Of a DNA stretch of 64,000 bases, positions 34,983 to 44,841 are shown piece by piece; position 1 is the stretch's first letter; each line of letters opens with the position of its first letter. The notes under the pieces were generated by a model. That model ran no database searches, was not told the origin of the DNA, and was given only the letters and a program-made list of their open reading frames with translations. The stretch covers positions 62,001 to 126,000 of the forward strand of contig NZ_NIQA01000006.1 in assembly GCF_002236805.1 (NCBI RefSeq). Direction: 5' to 3'. The stretch comes from Pusillimonas sp. T2. Lineage in GTDB: Bacteria > Pseudomonadota > Gammaproteobacteria > Burkholderiales > Burkholderiaceae_B. The position numbers were made by a program, and so were the translations under genes.

Positions 34983-35852
34983 ATGGCGGCAGTACCTTCC
35001 GTGCCAACCGGCTACATCGGCCGGTTTGCGCCTAGCCCCAGCGGCCCGCTGCACGACGGCTCCCTGGTAGCGGCCATGGCCAGCTACCTCGATGCCCAAG
35101 CGCATAACGGGCAATGGCTCTTACGCATCGAAGACATCGATACGCCGCGCGTTGTACCCGGTGCCGACCAGGTCATCATGGGCCAGTTGCAGGCCCTGGG
35201 CATGCACTGGGATGGCGAACCCGTATGGCAATCACAGCGGTTGCCTGCCTATCAAGCGGCTTTCGAAACCCTCAAGGCCCAAGGCCGGGTATTTGGCTGC
35301 GGCTGCACCCGTCAGCAAGTAGGTAAAGGCCCTTACCCGGGCACGTGCCGAAACGGCATTCCTTTTGGCGGCCAGGTTCGGGCATGGCGCTTTCGGGTCG
35401 AACCGGGCGTGGTGCCCTTCAACGACCGCTGGCTGGGGCCGCAACAGCAAAATGTGGCCCACGACGTTGGGGACGTGATTATCCGGCGCGCCGACGGCTT
35501 GTGGGCTTACCAGTTTGTCGTCGTGGTCGACGACGCCTTCCAAGGCGTGACCGACATTGTGCGCGGGGCAGACCTGCTTGACTCTACCGCTCGCCAAATA
35601 CTGCTGGCCCGTGCACTGGGGGTCACCCCCCCTCGCGTCATGCATGTCCCACTGGTGCTCGACGCTCACGGCTTAAAGCTATCGAAGCAAAACCATGCCG
35701 AGCCGTTCGATTGCGACAACCCGTTGCGCACACTGAACCGGGCTTGGGTCCGGCTGGGCTTTGACAGCCTGAATGACGCCACCAGCACGGCCGATTTCTG
35801 GGCCAAAGCCACCCAACACTGGCGAGCCAGATTTCAACATTTGATATATTGA
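34983..35852 (+). CDS. gluQ: Glutamyl-Q tRNA(Asp) synthetase
   Basis: 289 residues from the ATG at 34983. A GluRS-like catalytic core without anticodon-binding domain: [17 protein letters not shown] (HIGH-type), [15 protein letters not shown] (KMSK-type) and a zinc site built from CGC, Y and C residues (GCGCTRQ, PYPGTC). It glutamylates the queuosine base at position 34 of tRNA-Asp. The start lies 14 bases after smg, so the two are probably cotranscribed. Confidence 0.93.
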   Translation: MAAVPSVPTGYIGRFAPSPSGPLHDGSLVAAMASYLDAQAHNGQWLLRIEDIDTPRVVPGADQVIMGQLQALGMHWDGEPVWQSQRLPAYQAAFETLKAQGRVFGCGCTRQQVGKGPYPGTCRNGIPFGGQVRAWRFRVEPGVVPFNDRWLGPQQQNVAHDVGDVIIRRADGLWAYQFVVVVDDAFQGVTDIVRGADLLDSTARQILLARALGVTPPRVMHVPLVLDAHGLKLSKQNHAEPFDCDNPLRTLNRAWVRLGFDSLNDATSTADFWAKATQHWRARFQHLIY

Positions 35853-35900
35853 GCCCATTCGCGGCCTGCCACGGCGTGGCAAAATTGGCCCATTCGCGGC
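35853..35900. repeat. 13-bp direct repeat flanking a 15-bp palindrome before topB
   Basis: GCCCATTCGCGGC occurs at 35853-35865 and 35888-35900. Between the copies lies TGCCACG-G-CGTGGCA (35867-35881). The arrangement looks regulatory, but its role is unknown. Confidence 0.4.
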
Positions 35901-35976
35901 ATCTTCACTTGCACGGGGCCCGCCACCCCTCGTATGATCCGCGCTATTGCTGCCAACCCGCAGTTACTGGAACACA

Positions 35977-38679
35977 ATGACTAAAACGCTGATTATTGCC
36001 GAGAAGCCCTCGGTAGCCCTTGATATTTCGCGCGCCCTTGGCGGGTTTACGCGCGAGGGGGATTACTTCGAAAATGATCAATATGTGCTGGCGTCCAGCA
36101 TCGGCCACCTGCTGAGCCTGGTCGCGCCCAACGATCCGGTGCGCGGCAAATGGAGCTTTGCCCATTTACCGGTCATCCCGTCGCAATTCGAACTGGGCCC
36201 GGCCGACAAGCGCTCCAGCGAGCGCCTGAAACTGCTGGTCAAGCTGCTCAAGCGCAAAGATGTCGGGGCTATCATTAATGCCTGCGACGCGGGGCGCGAA
36301 GGCGAACTGATTTTCCGTTATATCGTGCAATACGCGGGCGTCAACAAGCCCATCAAGCGGCTTTGGCTGCAATCCATGACGCAATCGGCCATTCGAGAGG
36401 CCTTCGAAAAGCTGCGCGACGACGACGATCTCAAGCCCCTCGAGGCTGCTGCACGCTCGCGCGCCGAAGCCGACTGGCTGGTGGGCATCAATGGCACACG
36501 GGCCATGACCGCCTTCAACAGTAAAGACGGCGGCTTCTTTAAAACACCGGTGGGGCGGGTGCAAACGCCCACCCTGGCCATCGTCATGGAGCGCGAAGAA
36601 CGTATTCGCAAGTTTCAGTCGCGCGATTACTGGGAAGTGCACGCCACATTTGTGGCCGCGGCAGGGTTTTACCCCGGCCGCTGGTTCGACCCTAAATTCG
36701 TCAAAAACGAACAAGACCCCGAACAGCGCGACTCGCGCCTGTGGTCTAAAACTGCCGCACAAACCATTGTGGCGGCCTGCCGCAACCAACCGGGCAAAGT
36801 CACCGAAGAGTCCAAGCCCACCACGCAGATGTCGCCGGCACTGTTCGACCTGACGTCGCTGCAACGCGAGGCCAACTCGCGCTTCGGGTTTTCGGCCAAG
36901 GCCACGCTGGCTCTGGCACAAACCTTGTACGAACGTCATAAAGCGCTTACCTATCCTCGTACCGATTCGCGTTATCTGCCCGAAGACTACCTGCCCACGG
37001 TCAAAGACACCGTAGCAGCGCTGGCTGAAGCCCAGTCCAATGTAGCGGCCGGCATGCAGCCGTTTGCCAAGCAGTTGCACAAGTCGGGCTGGATCAAACC
37101 CAACAAACGCATCTTCGATAACAAGAAGGTGTCAGACCACTTTGCCATCATTCCAACGCTGCAGGTTCCCAAAGACCTCAGCGAGGCCGAAAGCAAAATT
37201 TACGAAATGGTCACGCGCCGTTTCATGGCGGTGTTTTTCCCGGCGGCCGAGTTCCGCGTCACCACGCGCATTACCGAGGTATCGGGACACCACTTCAAAA
37301 CCGAGGGTAAGGTGCTGGTGTCGCCTGGCTGGCTGGCCATTTATGGCCGCGACGCCCAAGGTGACGACACCAACCTGGTGGCCGTTGCCCAAAACGAAAC
37401 AGTCAAAACCGACGAGATCGAAGCCCGCGACCTGGTCACCAAGCCACCCGCCCGCTTTACCGAGGCCACGCTGCTGTCAGCTATGGAAGGGGCCGGTAAG
37501 CTGATCGATGACGAGGCGCTGCGCGAGGCCATGTCCGAGCGCGGACTGGGCACGCCAGCCACCCGCGCAGCCATTATCGAAGGTTTATTGAACGAAGGCT
37601 ATTTGCGCCGCGAAGGGCGCGAAATGGTGCCCAGCGCCAAAGCACGCCAGCTCATGACGCTGTTGTCGGGCCTTGGCGTTAGCGAACTGACATCGCCCGA
37701 ACTGACCGGCGAATGGGAACAACGCCTGAAACAAATCGAGCAACGCCAGCTCGACCGCGATGAATTCATGCGCGAAATTGCGCAAATCACACAAATCATC
37801 GTCAAGCGCGCCAAAGAGTACGAACGCGACACTGTCCCAGGCGACTACGCTACGCTAAGCACACCGTGCCCGAAATGCGGTGGGGTGGTTAAAGAAAACT
37901 ATCGTCGTTACGCCTGCACCGCCTGCGACTTTTCTATCGGCAAGCATCCGGGTGGCCGCACCTTCGAGGTACCTGAAGTCGAAGCACTGCTTAAAGAGCG
38001 CACACTGGGCCCGCTGTCTGGCTTCATCAGCAAAATGGGGCGGCCTTTTGCCGCGCTCTTGCGCATTACCGACGACTACAAGCTTGAGTTCGATTTCGGC
38101 CAGAACGATGCCGAGAACGAAGAAGCGGTGGACTTTTCCGGCCACACCCCGCTGGGGGCTTGCCCCAAATGCGGTAGCCAAGTGTTCGAACATGGCATGA
38201 ACTACGTGTGCGAAAAATCCATCGGCCCCGAAAAGTCGTGCGATTTCCGATCGGGCAAAGTCATTTTGCAGCAAGAAATTGCCGCTGCTCAAATGCAAAA
38301 GCTGCTGGCTGATGGCAAAACCGACTTGCTGGACGGCTTTGTCTCCAGCCGCACCAACCGCAAGTTCAAGGCGTTTTTAGTTAAACAGGCTAACGGCAAA
38401 ATCGGCTTCGAATTTGAAGCTCGGCCCGAAAAAGCCGGTGCCAAAAAGACCGCCGCGAAGAAAACAGCAAGCAAAACCGCTGCTGCGACTGCGACCGAAG
38501 ATGCCAGCACGACAACTTCTGCCGTAAAGAAAACCGCGGCTAAAAAGACAGCCGCCAAGAAAACGGCAGCCAAGAAGGCCGCCACCAAAGCAAGCAAAAC
38601 GGCAGCCAAAAAAACTGCCGTCAAGAAAGCGACAAAGGCGGTAGCGGCAACGGCCGATGACGACGATCCACCGTTTTAA
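35977..38679 (+). CDS. topB: DNA topoisomerase III
   Basis: 900 residues from the ATG at 35977 (MTKTLIIAEKPSVALDI). Type IA topoisomerase: TOPRIM with the AEKPS Glu and the NACDAGREGELIFRYI acidic triad, active-site tyrosine in LTYPRTDSRYL and the decatenation-type core. It then carries C-terminal zinc ribbons (CPKCGG...CTAC near 630-660; CPKCGS near 730) and a final 75-residue Lys/Ala-rich tail of KKTAA-type repeats ending DDDDPPF. The tail resembles bacterial histone-H1-like domains and should bind DNA non-specifically. Relaxes and decatenates replication intermediates. Confidence 0.94.
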   Translation: MTKTLIIAEKPSVALDISRALGGFTREGDYFENDQYVLASSIGHLLSLVAPNDPVRGKWSFAHLPVIPSQFELGPADKRSSERLKLLVKLLKRKDVGAIINACDAGREGELIFRYIVQYAGVNKPIKRLWLQSMTQSAIREAFEKLRDDDDLKPLEAAARSRAEADWLVGINGTRAMTAFNSKDGGFFKTPVGRVQTPTLAIVMEREERIRKFQSRDYWEVHATFVAAAGFYPGRWFDPKFVKNEQDPEQRDSRLWSKTAAQTIVAACRNQPGKVTEESKPTTQMSPALFDLTSLQREANSRFGFSAKATLALAQTLYERHKALTYPRTDSRYLPEDYLPTVKDTVAALAEAQSNVAAGMQPFAKQLHKSGWIKPNKRIFDNKKVSDHFAIIPTLQVPKDLSEAESKIYEMVTRRFMAVFFPAAEFRVTTRITEVSGHHFKTEGKVLVSPGWLAIYGRDAQGDDTNLVAVAQNETVKTDEIEARDLVTKPPARFTEATLLSAMEGAGKLIDDEALREAMSERGLGTPATRAAIIEGLLNEGYLRREGREMVPSAKARQLMTLLSGLGVSELTSPELTGEWEQRLKQIEQRQLDRDEFMREIAQITQIIVKRAKEYERDTVPGDYATLSTPCPKCGGVVKENYRRYACTACDFSIGKHPGGRTFEVPEVEALLKERTLGPLSGFISKMGRPFAALLRITDDYKLEFDFGQNDAENEEAVDFSGHTPLGACPKCGSQVFEHGMNYVCEKSIGPEKSCDFRSGKVILQQEIAAAQMQKLLADGKTDLLDGFVSSRTNRKFKAFLVKQANGKIGFEFEARPEKAGAKKTAAKKTASKTAAATATEDASTTTSAVKKTAAKKTAAKKTAAKKAATKASKTAAKKTAVKKATKAVAATADDDDPPF
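38444..38650 (+). repeat. Low-complexity Lys/Ala (KKTAA) repeats in topB tail
   Basis: In-frame repetition of AAGAAAACG/GCC-like codons gives KKTAAKKTAAKK runs. Such tails vary in length between strains. Confidence 0.75.
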
Positions 38680-38710
38680 TTAAGAGGCACCGCCGCCCCG
38701 GCGGCACCCC

Positions 38711-40347
<1,637 letters not shown>

Positions 40348-40355
40348 TGGCGGTA

Positions 40356-40377
40356 CCTGATCAGGTTTAATTTAAAC
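40356..40377. promoter_or_regulatory. Two overlapping palindromes between engB and cytochrome c4
   Basis: CCTGATCAGG (40356-40365) overlaps by one base GTTTAA-T-TTAAAC (40365-40377). They lie across the engB start region and just before the cytochrome -10 box, a natural place for an operator. Confidence 0.35.
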
Positions 40378-40384
40378 GCTATTG

Positions 40385-40390
40385 TATAAT
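40385..40390 (+). promoter_or_regulatory. Consensus -10 box (TATAAT) for cytochrome c4
   Basis: A perfect TATAAT about 55 bases before the cytochrome ATG. No good -35 hexamer at 16-18 bases; an activator or the neighbouring palindromes may substitute. Confidence 0.55.
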
Positions 40391-40444
40391 TGCAGGTTTG
40401 AAACTGTTGCGGCTATTTTTAAATCGCGATCCATCGAGGTCTTC

Positions 40445-41143
40445 ATGAAGCGTACGCTTTCCAAAATGCTTGTGGCCAGTGGTTTATTGCTGGGCTCTTC
40501 CCTTCTTGGCGTCAGCCACGCGGCTGACGTTATCGTCTCAAAACCCGACGCCGCCAAGGGCGAACAGCTTTACGCCAACGGCGACGCTTCGCGCGGCATT
40601 CTTGCCTGTGCCTCGTGCCACGGCGCAGCCGGCAACAGCACATTGCCCGTCAACCCCAACCTGGCTGGCCAGGCCCACGAATACATTGCCAAGCAACTGC
40701 GCGACTTCCAAGGCATAGATGGCGCCCAGCCCACACGTCGCGCCGCTGGCGGTGCCAATTCGGTCATGACAGCCATCGCCACACCGCTGTCCGAAGACGA
40801 CATCAAAAACGTTGCCTACTACCTGTCGCTGCAAAAGCTCGACTTCGAAAAAGCCGCCACAGCCACTAAAGAAGGCTCGATGGAGCGCGGTCAGCACATC
40901 TGGCGCGGCGGCTTGATGGAGCGTGGCGTACCCGCCTGTGCGGCATGTCACTCGCCTAATGGCATGGGCATTCCCAGCCAGTTCCCCCGTCTGGCAGGTC
41001 AATACCCCAACTACCTCGAAGACCAGCTCAAACTCTTCCGTAGCAACGACCGCGCCAACAGCCCCATGATGCACGACATCGCCGACCGCATGTCCGACTC
41101 CGACATTTCGGCCGTTGCCGACTACGCGGCTGGTCTGCGCTAA
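40445..41143 (+). CDS. Diheme cytochrome c4
   Basis: 232 residues from the ATG at 40445, with GAGG five bases before it. Signal peptide (MLVASGLLLGSSLLGVSHA), then two c-type domains with CASCH and CAACH heme-attachment motifs and distal Met candidates in the ANSVMTAIA and ANSPMMHDIA segments. Periplasmic electron carrier to terminal oxidases. It is followed by the cytochrome c maturation genes resB-ccsA, which would attach its hemes. Confidence 0.94.
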   Translation: MKRTLSKMLVASGLLLGSSLLGVSHAADVIVSKPDAAKGEQLYANGDASRGILACASCHGAAGNSTLPVNPNLAGQAHEYIAKQLRDFQGIDGAQPTRRAAGGANSVMTAIATPLSEDDIKNVAYYLSLQKLDFEKAATATKEGSMERGQHIWRGGLMERGVPACAACHSPNGMGIPSQFPRLAGQYPNYLEDQLKLFRSNDRANSPMMHDIADRMSDSDISAVADYAAGLR

Positions 41144-41189
41144 CTGAACCGCTTTATGCAGAACTAATTCTGCATTAAACGGTCACATA

Positions 41190-41220
41190 GGGGGGGCTCT
41201 TACCAGCGCCCCCTTTTTTT
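41190..41220 (+). terminator. Intrinsic terminator abutting resB
   Basis: GGGGG(G)GC / GC(G)CCCCC stem with one mismatch and an eight-base loop, followed by TTTTTTT. The T-run ends six to fifteen bases before the possible resB start codons. Confidence 0.8.
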
Positions 41221-41234
41221 ATGAATTGCATCCC

Positions 41235-43280
41235 GTGAATCAAGCTTCCTCCTTGCGCCAGTGGGGCACCGACCTCTTCGAACTCCTGGGCTCGATGCGC
41301 TTTGCCGTCAGCCTGCTCATGTTCATTTGCGTGGCCAGCATTATCGGCACGGTGTTGCCGCAAAACCAGGTCTCGGCAACCTACATCGATCAGTTCGGGC
41401 CATTCTGGTACTCGCTCTTCGACGTCTTTGCCATCTGGCACGTGTACAACAGCTGGTGGTTTTTGCTGATCATGGCCTTTCTGGTCGTGTCGACATCACT
41501 TTGCCTGCTGCGTAATGCGCCAAAAATGGTCAAAGACATGCGCTCGTTTCGCGAGCATGTCCGTGGCAGCAGCCTGCGCGCCTTCCATCACAAGATCGAG
41601 ACCGACAGTCAGCAAGCGGTCGAAGCAAGCACGGGTCGCGTGCAGCAACTGCTCGAAAAACAAGGCTACAAGGTCAAAGTACGCACCGACGGCGACAGCC
41701 GCCTGATCGCCGCCAAAAAAGGCAGCTCCAATAAACTGGGCTACATTTTTGCCCATGCCTCCATCGTCGTCATTTGTGTCGGCGGTATTCTCGACAGCGA
41801 GCTTCCGGTCCGCCTGCAAGTCTGGCTAGGCGGCAAAGCCCCCATCACCGAAAACATGCTCATTGCCGATGTCCCCGAGTCGGGGCGCCTATCGGCAGCC
41901 AACCCCAGCTATCGGGCCAACATGCTGGTCCCCGAAGGCGGCCAAAGCAGTCACGGCATCGTGTCAACAGGCGAGGGCGTTCTTGTTCAGCCGCTGCCGT
42001 TCTCCATCAAACTGGCCAAGTTCGATGTCGAGTACTACTCCACGGGCATGCCCAGCAGCTTCAAAAGCTACGTTGAAGTCCACGACCCCGACACCGACGA
42101 GCGTTTCGAACGTGTCATCGAAGTCAATGAACCGTTGCGCTACAAGGGCGTCACGGTGTATCAGTCCAGCTTCGACGACGGCGGCAGTTCCGTCGACTTC
42201 AAAGCTTTCCCGCTTACCGGCACGGCACGCGACACCTTCGACGTATCGTCAACCGTTGGCGAGCGCGCAGACATTACCCTTAACGCCAGCACCCAGCCCA
42301 CGCCATTGCGCCTCGAAGTCTCCGGCTTGCGCGTCATCAACGTCGAAAACCTGCAGGTTAATGCCGACCCGCAACCCCGCGCCGTGCTCGAGCACGTAGC
42401 TTCGGTCACGGGCAGCGCCACCAGCACCCGACAAGAAAACCTGCGCAACGTCGGGCCCAGCGTCCAGTACCGTCTTATTGGTGCCGATGGCCAGTCATAC
42501 GAATACAACAATTACATGATGCCCATGGTGCTCGATGGCGGGCCGGTATTTCTGGCAGGAGTGCGTCGCAACGCGTCCGACAACTACCAGTACATCCGCA
42601 TTCCGGCCGACACCAACAGTTCGCTCAATGCCTTTATGGACTTGCGCGCTGCCCTGAACGATCCGGCGCTTCGCAACGAAGCTGCGGTGGCATTTGCCGC
42701 CGAAAATTCCAGCAACCCCGAGCAACGCGCGCTGCTGGAAAGCGCAGCGGCCGGCGCCCTCGAAGCCTTTGCTGCCGGCGGCTTCAACGCCATTCTGGCG
42801 CGTGTACCCGACGCCGAACGCGAACGCTTCCTGAGCTTTGCCGTCCCCATGATTCAGCTGTCGCTCACGCGACTGCGCGATATCGACCGCGCGGCACGGG
42901 GGCTTGCGCCCATCGACTACGAAGGCACCGACGGCCCGCGCGAAACCCAATGGCTGCAACAAGCCTTGCTGGCCCTGGCTAACCTGACCGACTACCCCGC
43001 GCCTGTGTTGCTCACCCCCACCAACTTCAACCACATCGAAGCCAGTGTGTTCCAGGTGGCGCGCAGCCCGGGCAAAAACACCGTATATTTGGGGTGTTTG
43101 TTCCTGGTTATTGGCGTATTTTCAATGTTCTACGTGCGCGACCGCCGGATCTGGGTCTGGGTACAACCCCAGGGTACGGGCAGCCACTGGTTGGCCGCCA
43201 TGACATCCCAGCGCCGTAACCTCGATTTCAACCACGAATTCGACCGATTCCAGGCAGCTATCAAAAAGCTGTCTACGTAA
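41235..43280 (+). CDS. resB: Cytochrome c biogenesis protein ResB (CcsB)
   Basis: System II heme-delivery component. N-terminal membrane helices (MRFAVSLLMFICVASIIGTV; WWFLLIMAFLVVSTSLCLL), a third helix near 165-185, a large periplasmic domain and a final helix before a cytoplasmic tail (TVYLGCLFLVIGVFSMFYV). The frame opens with TTG at 41226; I prefer GTG at 41235 (MNQASSLRQW), giving 681 residues, but neither has a Shine-Dalgarno. A periplasmic Ala/Glu-rich insert near residues 470-510 (NPEQRALLESAAAGALEAF) may be lineage-specific. Works with CcsA, ten bases downstream. Confidence 0.92.
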   Translation: MNQASSLRQWGTDLFELLGSMRFAVSLLMFICVASIIGTVLPQNQVSATYIDQFGPFWYSLFDVFAIWHVYNSWWFLLIMAFLVVSTSLCLLRNAPKMVKDMRSFREHVRGSSLRAFHHKIETDSQQAVEASTGRVQQLLEKQGYKVKVRTDGDSRLIAAKKGSSNKLGYIFAHASIVVICVGGILDSELPVRLQVWLGGKAPITENMLIADVPESGRLSAANPSYRANMLVPEGGQSSHGIVSTGEGVLVQPLPFSIKLAKFDVEYYSTGMPSSFKSYVEVHDPDTDERFERVIEVNEPLRYKGVTVYQSSFDDGGSSVDFKAFPLTGTARDTFDVSSTVGERADITLNASTQPTPLRLEVSGLRVINVENLQVNADPQPRAVLEHVASVTGSATSTRQENLRNVGPSVQYRLIGADGQSYEYNNYMMPMVLDGGPVFLAGVRRNASDNYQYIRIPADTNSSLNAFMDLRAALNDPALRNEAAVAFAAENSSNPEQRALLESAAAGALEAFAAGGFNAILARVPDAERERFLSFAVPMIQLSLTRLRDIDRAARGLAPIDYEGTDGPRETQWLQQALLALANLTDYPAPVLLTPTNFNHIEASVFQVARSPGKNTVYLGCLFLVIGVFSMFYVRDRRIWVWVQPQGTGSHWLAAMTSQRRNLDFNHEFDRFQAAIKKLST

Positions 43281-43290
43281 GAGGCTCACC

Positions 43291-44643
43291 ATGTCCGATA
43301 CTTCTGTTTCTTCTCCTGCATGGGATGACGCCATGAGTGCCAGCGGCGACGGCCGCGGGCTGCGCGGCAAACCCGACTGGTCCGATATCGCGTTTTTCCT
43401 GTTGCTGGCCGCAGGCGCGGCCTGGGCGCTGGTTCGCTTCCCCGACAACATGGACATCTACGAGAAGTTCATTCTGGTCGGTGCGGTGCCCGGCGTCGCC
43501 TGGATGGCGTGGCTGTGGCGTCCGTTGCGCACCTTGTTTATTGCTGCCGGGGTCAGCGCGCTGTTCGCCATCTGGCTTTATGCGGCCGGCGGGCCCATCG
43601 ACCAGGGCGACATCACGCGGGCCGAATCCGTATTCTTCCTGAAGTATCTGTTTTCGTCGCAGTCCGCCATTCTCTGGATGTGTGCGCTGTTCGTGCTGGC
43701 CACAGTCTGCTACTGGGCAGGGTTCTTCAGTAAAACCGCAGCATGGCTGGGCACGGCCTTAACGTGGGGCGCTGTCTATGCGGGCACTACCGGCATGCTG
43801 GTGCGTTGGCGCGAAGGCCATTTGCTGGGTCCCGATATCGGCCATATCCCGGTCAGCAATCTCTACGAAGTCTTTGTTCTGTTCGCCCTTATCACGGCAC
43901 TGTTCTATCTCTACTACGAGCGTCGCTACGCCACCCGCGCGTTGGGGGGCTTCGTGCTGCTGGTGGTCACGTCGTCGGTTATTTTCCTGCTGTGGTACAC
44001 CTTCACGCGCGACGCCTTCGAAATACAACCGTTGGTACCCGCACTTAAAAGCTGGTGGATGAAAATCCACGTACCGGCTAACTTCATCGGATACGGCACT
44101 TTCTCGCTGGCCGCCATGGTGGGCTTTGCCTACCTGGTTAAAGAACACGGCGAAACCAAGTCGCGTAAAAAGCTCATACCGCTGTTTTTGCTGGGCGCCA
44201 TCCTGTGCGCTGAGCCGCTCATGTTCGGTTCGCGCGAACTTTCGGCCACCTGGATGCTTTACTTCGGTTTGGGCGCTGTCATCGTCGGCATTATTCTGGC
44301 GTTTCGCGGCCCCATCGCCAAAAGCCTACCTTCGCTCGAAATTCTCGACGACATCATGTATCGGGCCATTGCGATTGGCTTTGCGTTCTTTACCGTAGCC
44401 ACCATTTTGGGGGCACTGTGGGCCGCCGACGCCTGGGGCACTTACTGGCAATGGGACCCTAAAGAAACCTGGGCGCTTATTGTGTGGCTTAATTATGCGG
44501 CCTGGCTGCATATGCGGCTCATGAAAGGCCTGCGTGGCGCCATGGCCGCCTATTGGGCGCTGGTGGGCCTGGTCATTACCAGCTTTGCCTTCCTGGGCGT
44601 CAACATGTTCCTGTCCGGGCTGCACTCGTACGGCGAACTGTAA
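43291..44643 (+). CDS. ccsA: Cytochrome c biogenesis protein CcsA
   Basis: 450 residues with many membrane helices. The heme-handling WWD-type motif appears as WGTYWQWDPKETWAL near residues 388-402, with His candidates in the flanking loops (KIHVPANF, HMRLMKGL). Carries heme across the inner membrane and ligates it to apocytochromes together with ResB. An AGAGG precedes the ATG. Confidence 0.95.
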   Translation: MSDTSVSSPAWDDAMSASGDGRGLRGKPDWSDIAFFLLLAAGAAWALVRFPDNMDIYEKFILVGAVPGVAWMAWLWRPLRTLFIAAGVSALFAIWLYAAGGPIDQGDITRAESVFFLKYLFSSQSAILWMCALFVLATVCYWAGFFSKTAAWLGTALTWGAVYAGTTGMLVRWREGHLLGPDIGHIPVSNLYEVFVLFALITALFYLYYERRYATRALGGFVLLVVTSSVIFLLWYTFTRDAFEIQPLVPALKSWWMKIHVPANFIGYGTFSLAAMVGFAYLVKEHGETKSRKKLIPLFLLGAILCAEPLMFGSRELSATWMLYFGLGAVIVGIILAFRGPIAKSLPSLEILDDIMYRAIAIGFAFFTVATILGALWAADAWGTYWQWDPKETWALIVWLNYAAWLHMRLMKGLRGAMAAYWALVGLVITSFAFLGVNMFLSGLHSYGEL

Positions 44644-44695
44644 GCACGCCATCAAGCGCCTGCTCCATCATGCGCAGGCGCGCCACTTGCATGAA

Positions 44696-44726
44696 CAAAA
44701 AGGCCGGGTATCCCCGGCCTTTTTTA
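44696..44726 (+). terminator. Intrinsic terminator after ccsA
   Basis: A-run, then GGCCGGG - TATC - CCCGGCC followed by TTTTTT; the stem is perfect. Confidence 0.92.
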
Positions 44727-44841
44727 TGGCTTAGCGTTGCTATTTCTCTTTATATCGTACCGGAGTAGTGGCACTGCTACCGCGTGTGTTTCACGGCCCT
44801 TATAGAACGTACCTTTAGCGTTCAGGTCGTGTCACCCAGGG

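Noticed and set aside
38680-38710. GC-rich hairpin between topB and hemB as terminator
   Set aside because: The CCGCCG/CGGCGG stem has no T-run on either side, so I could not support intrinsic termination.
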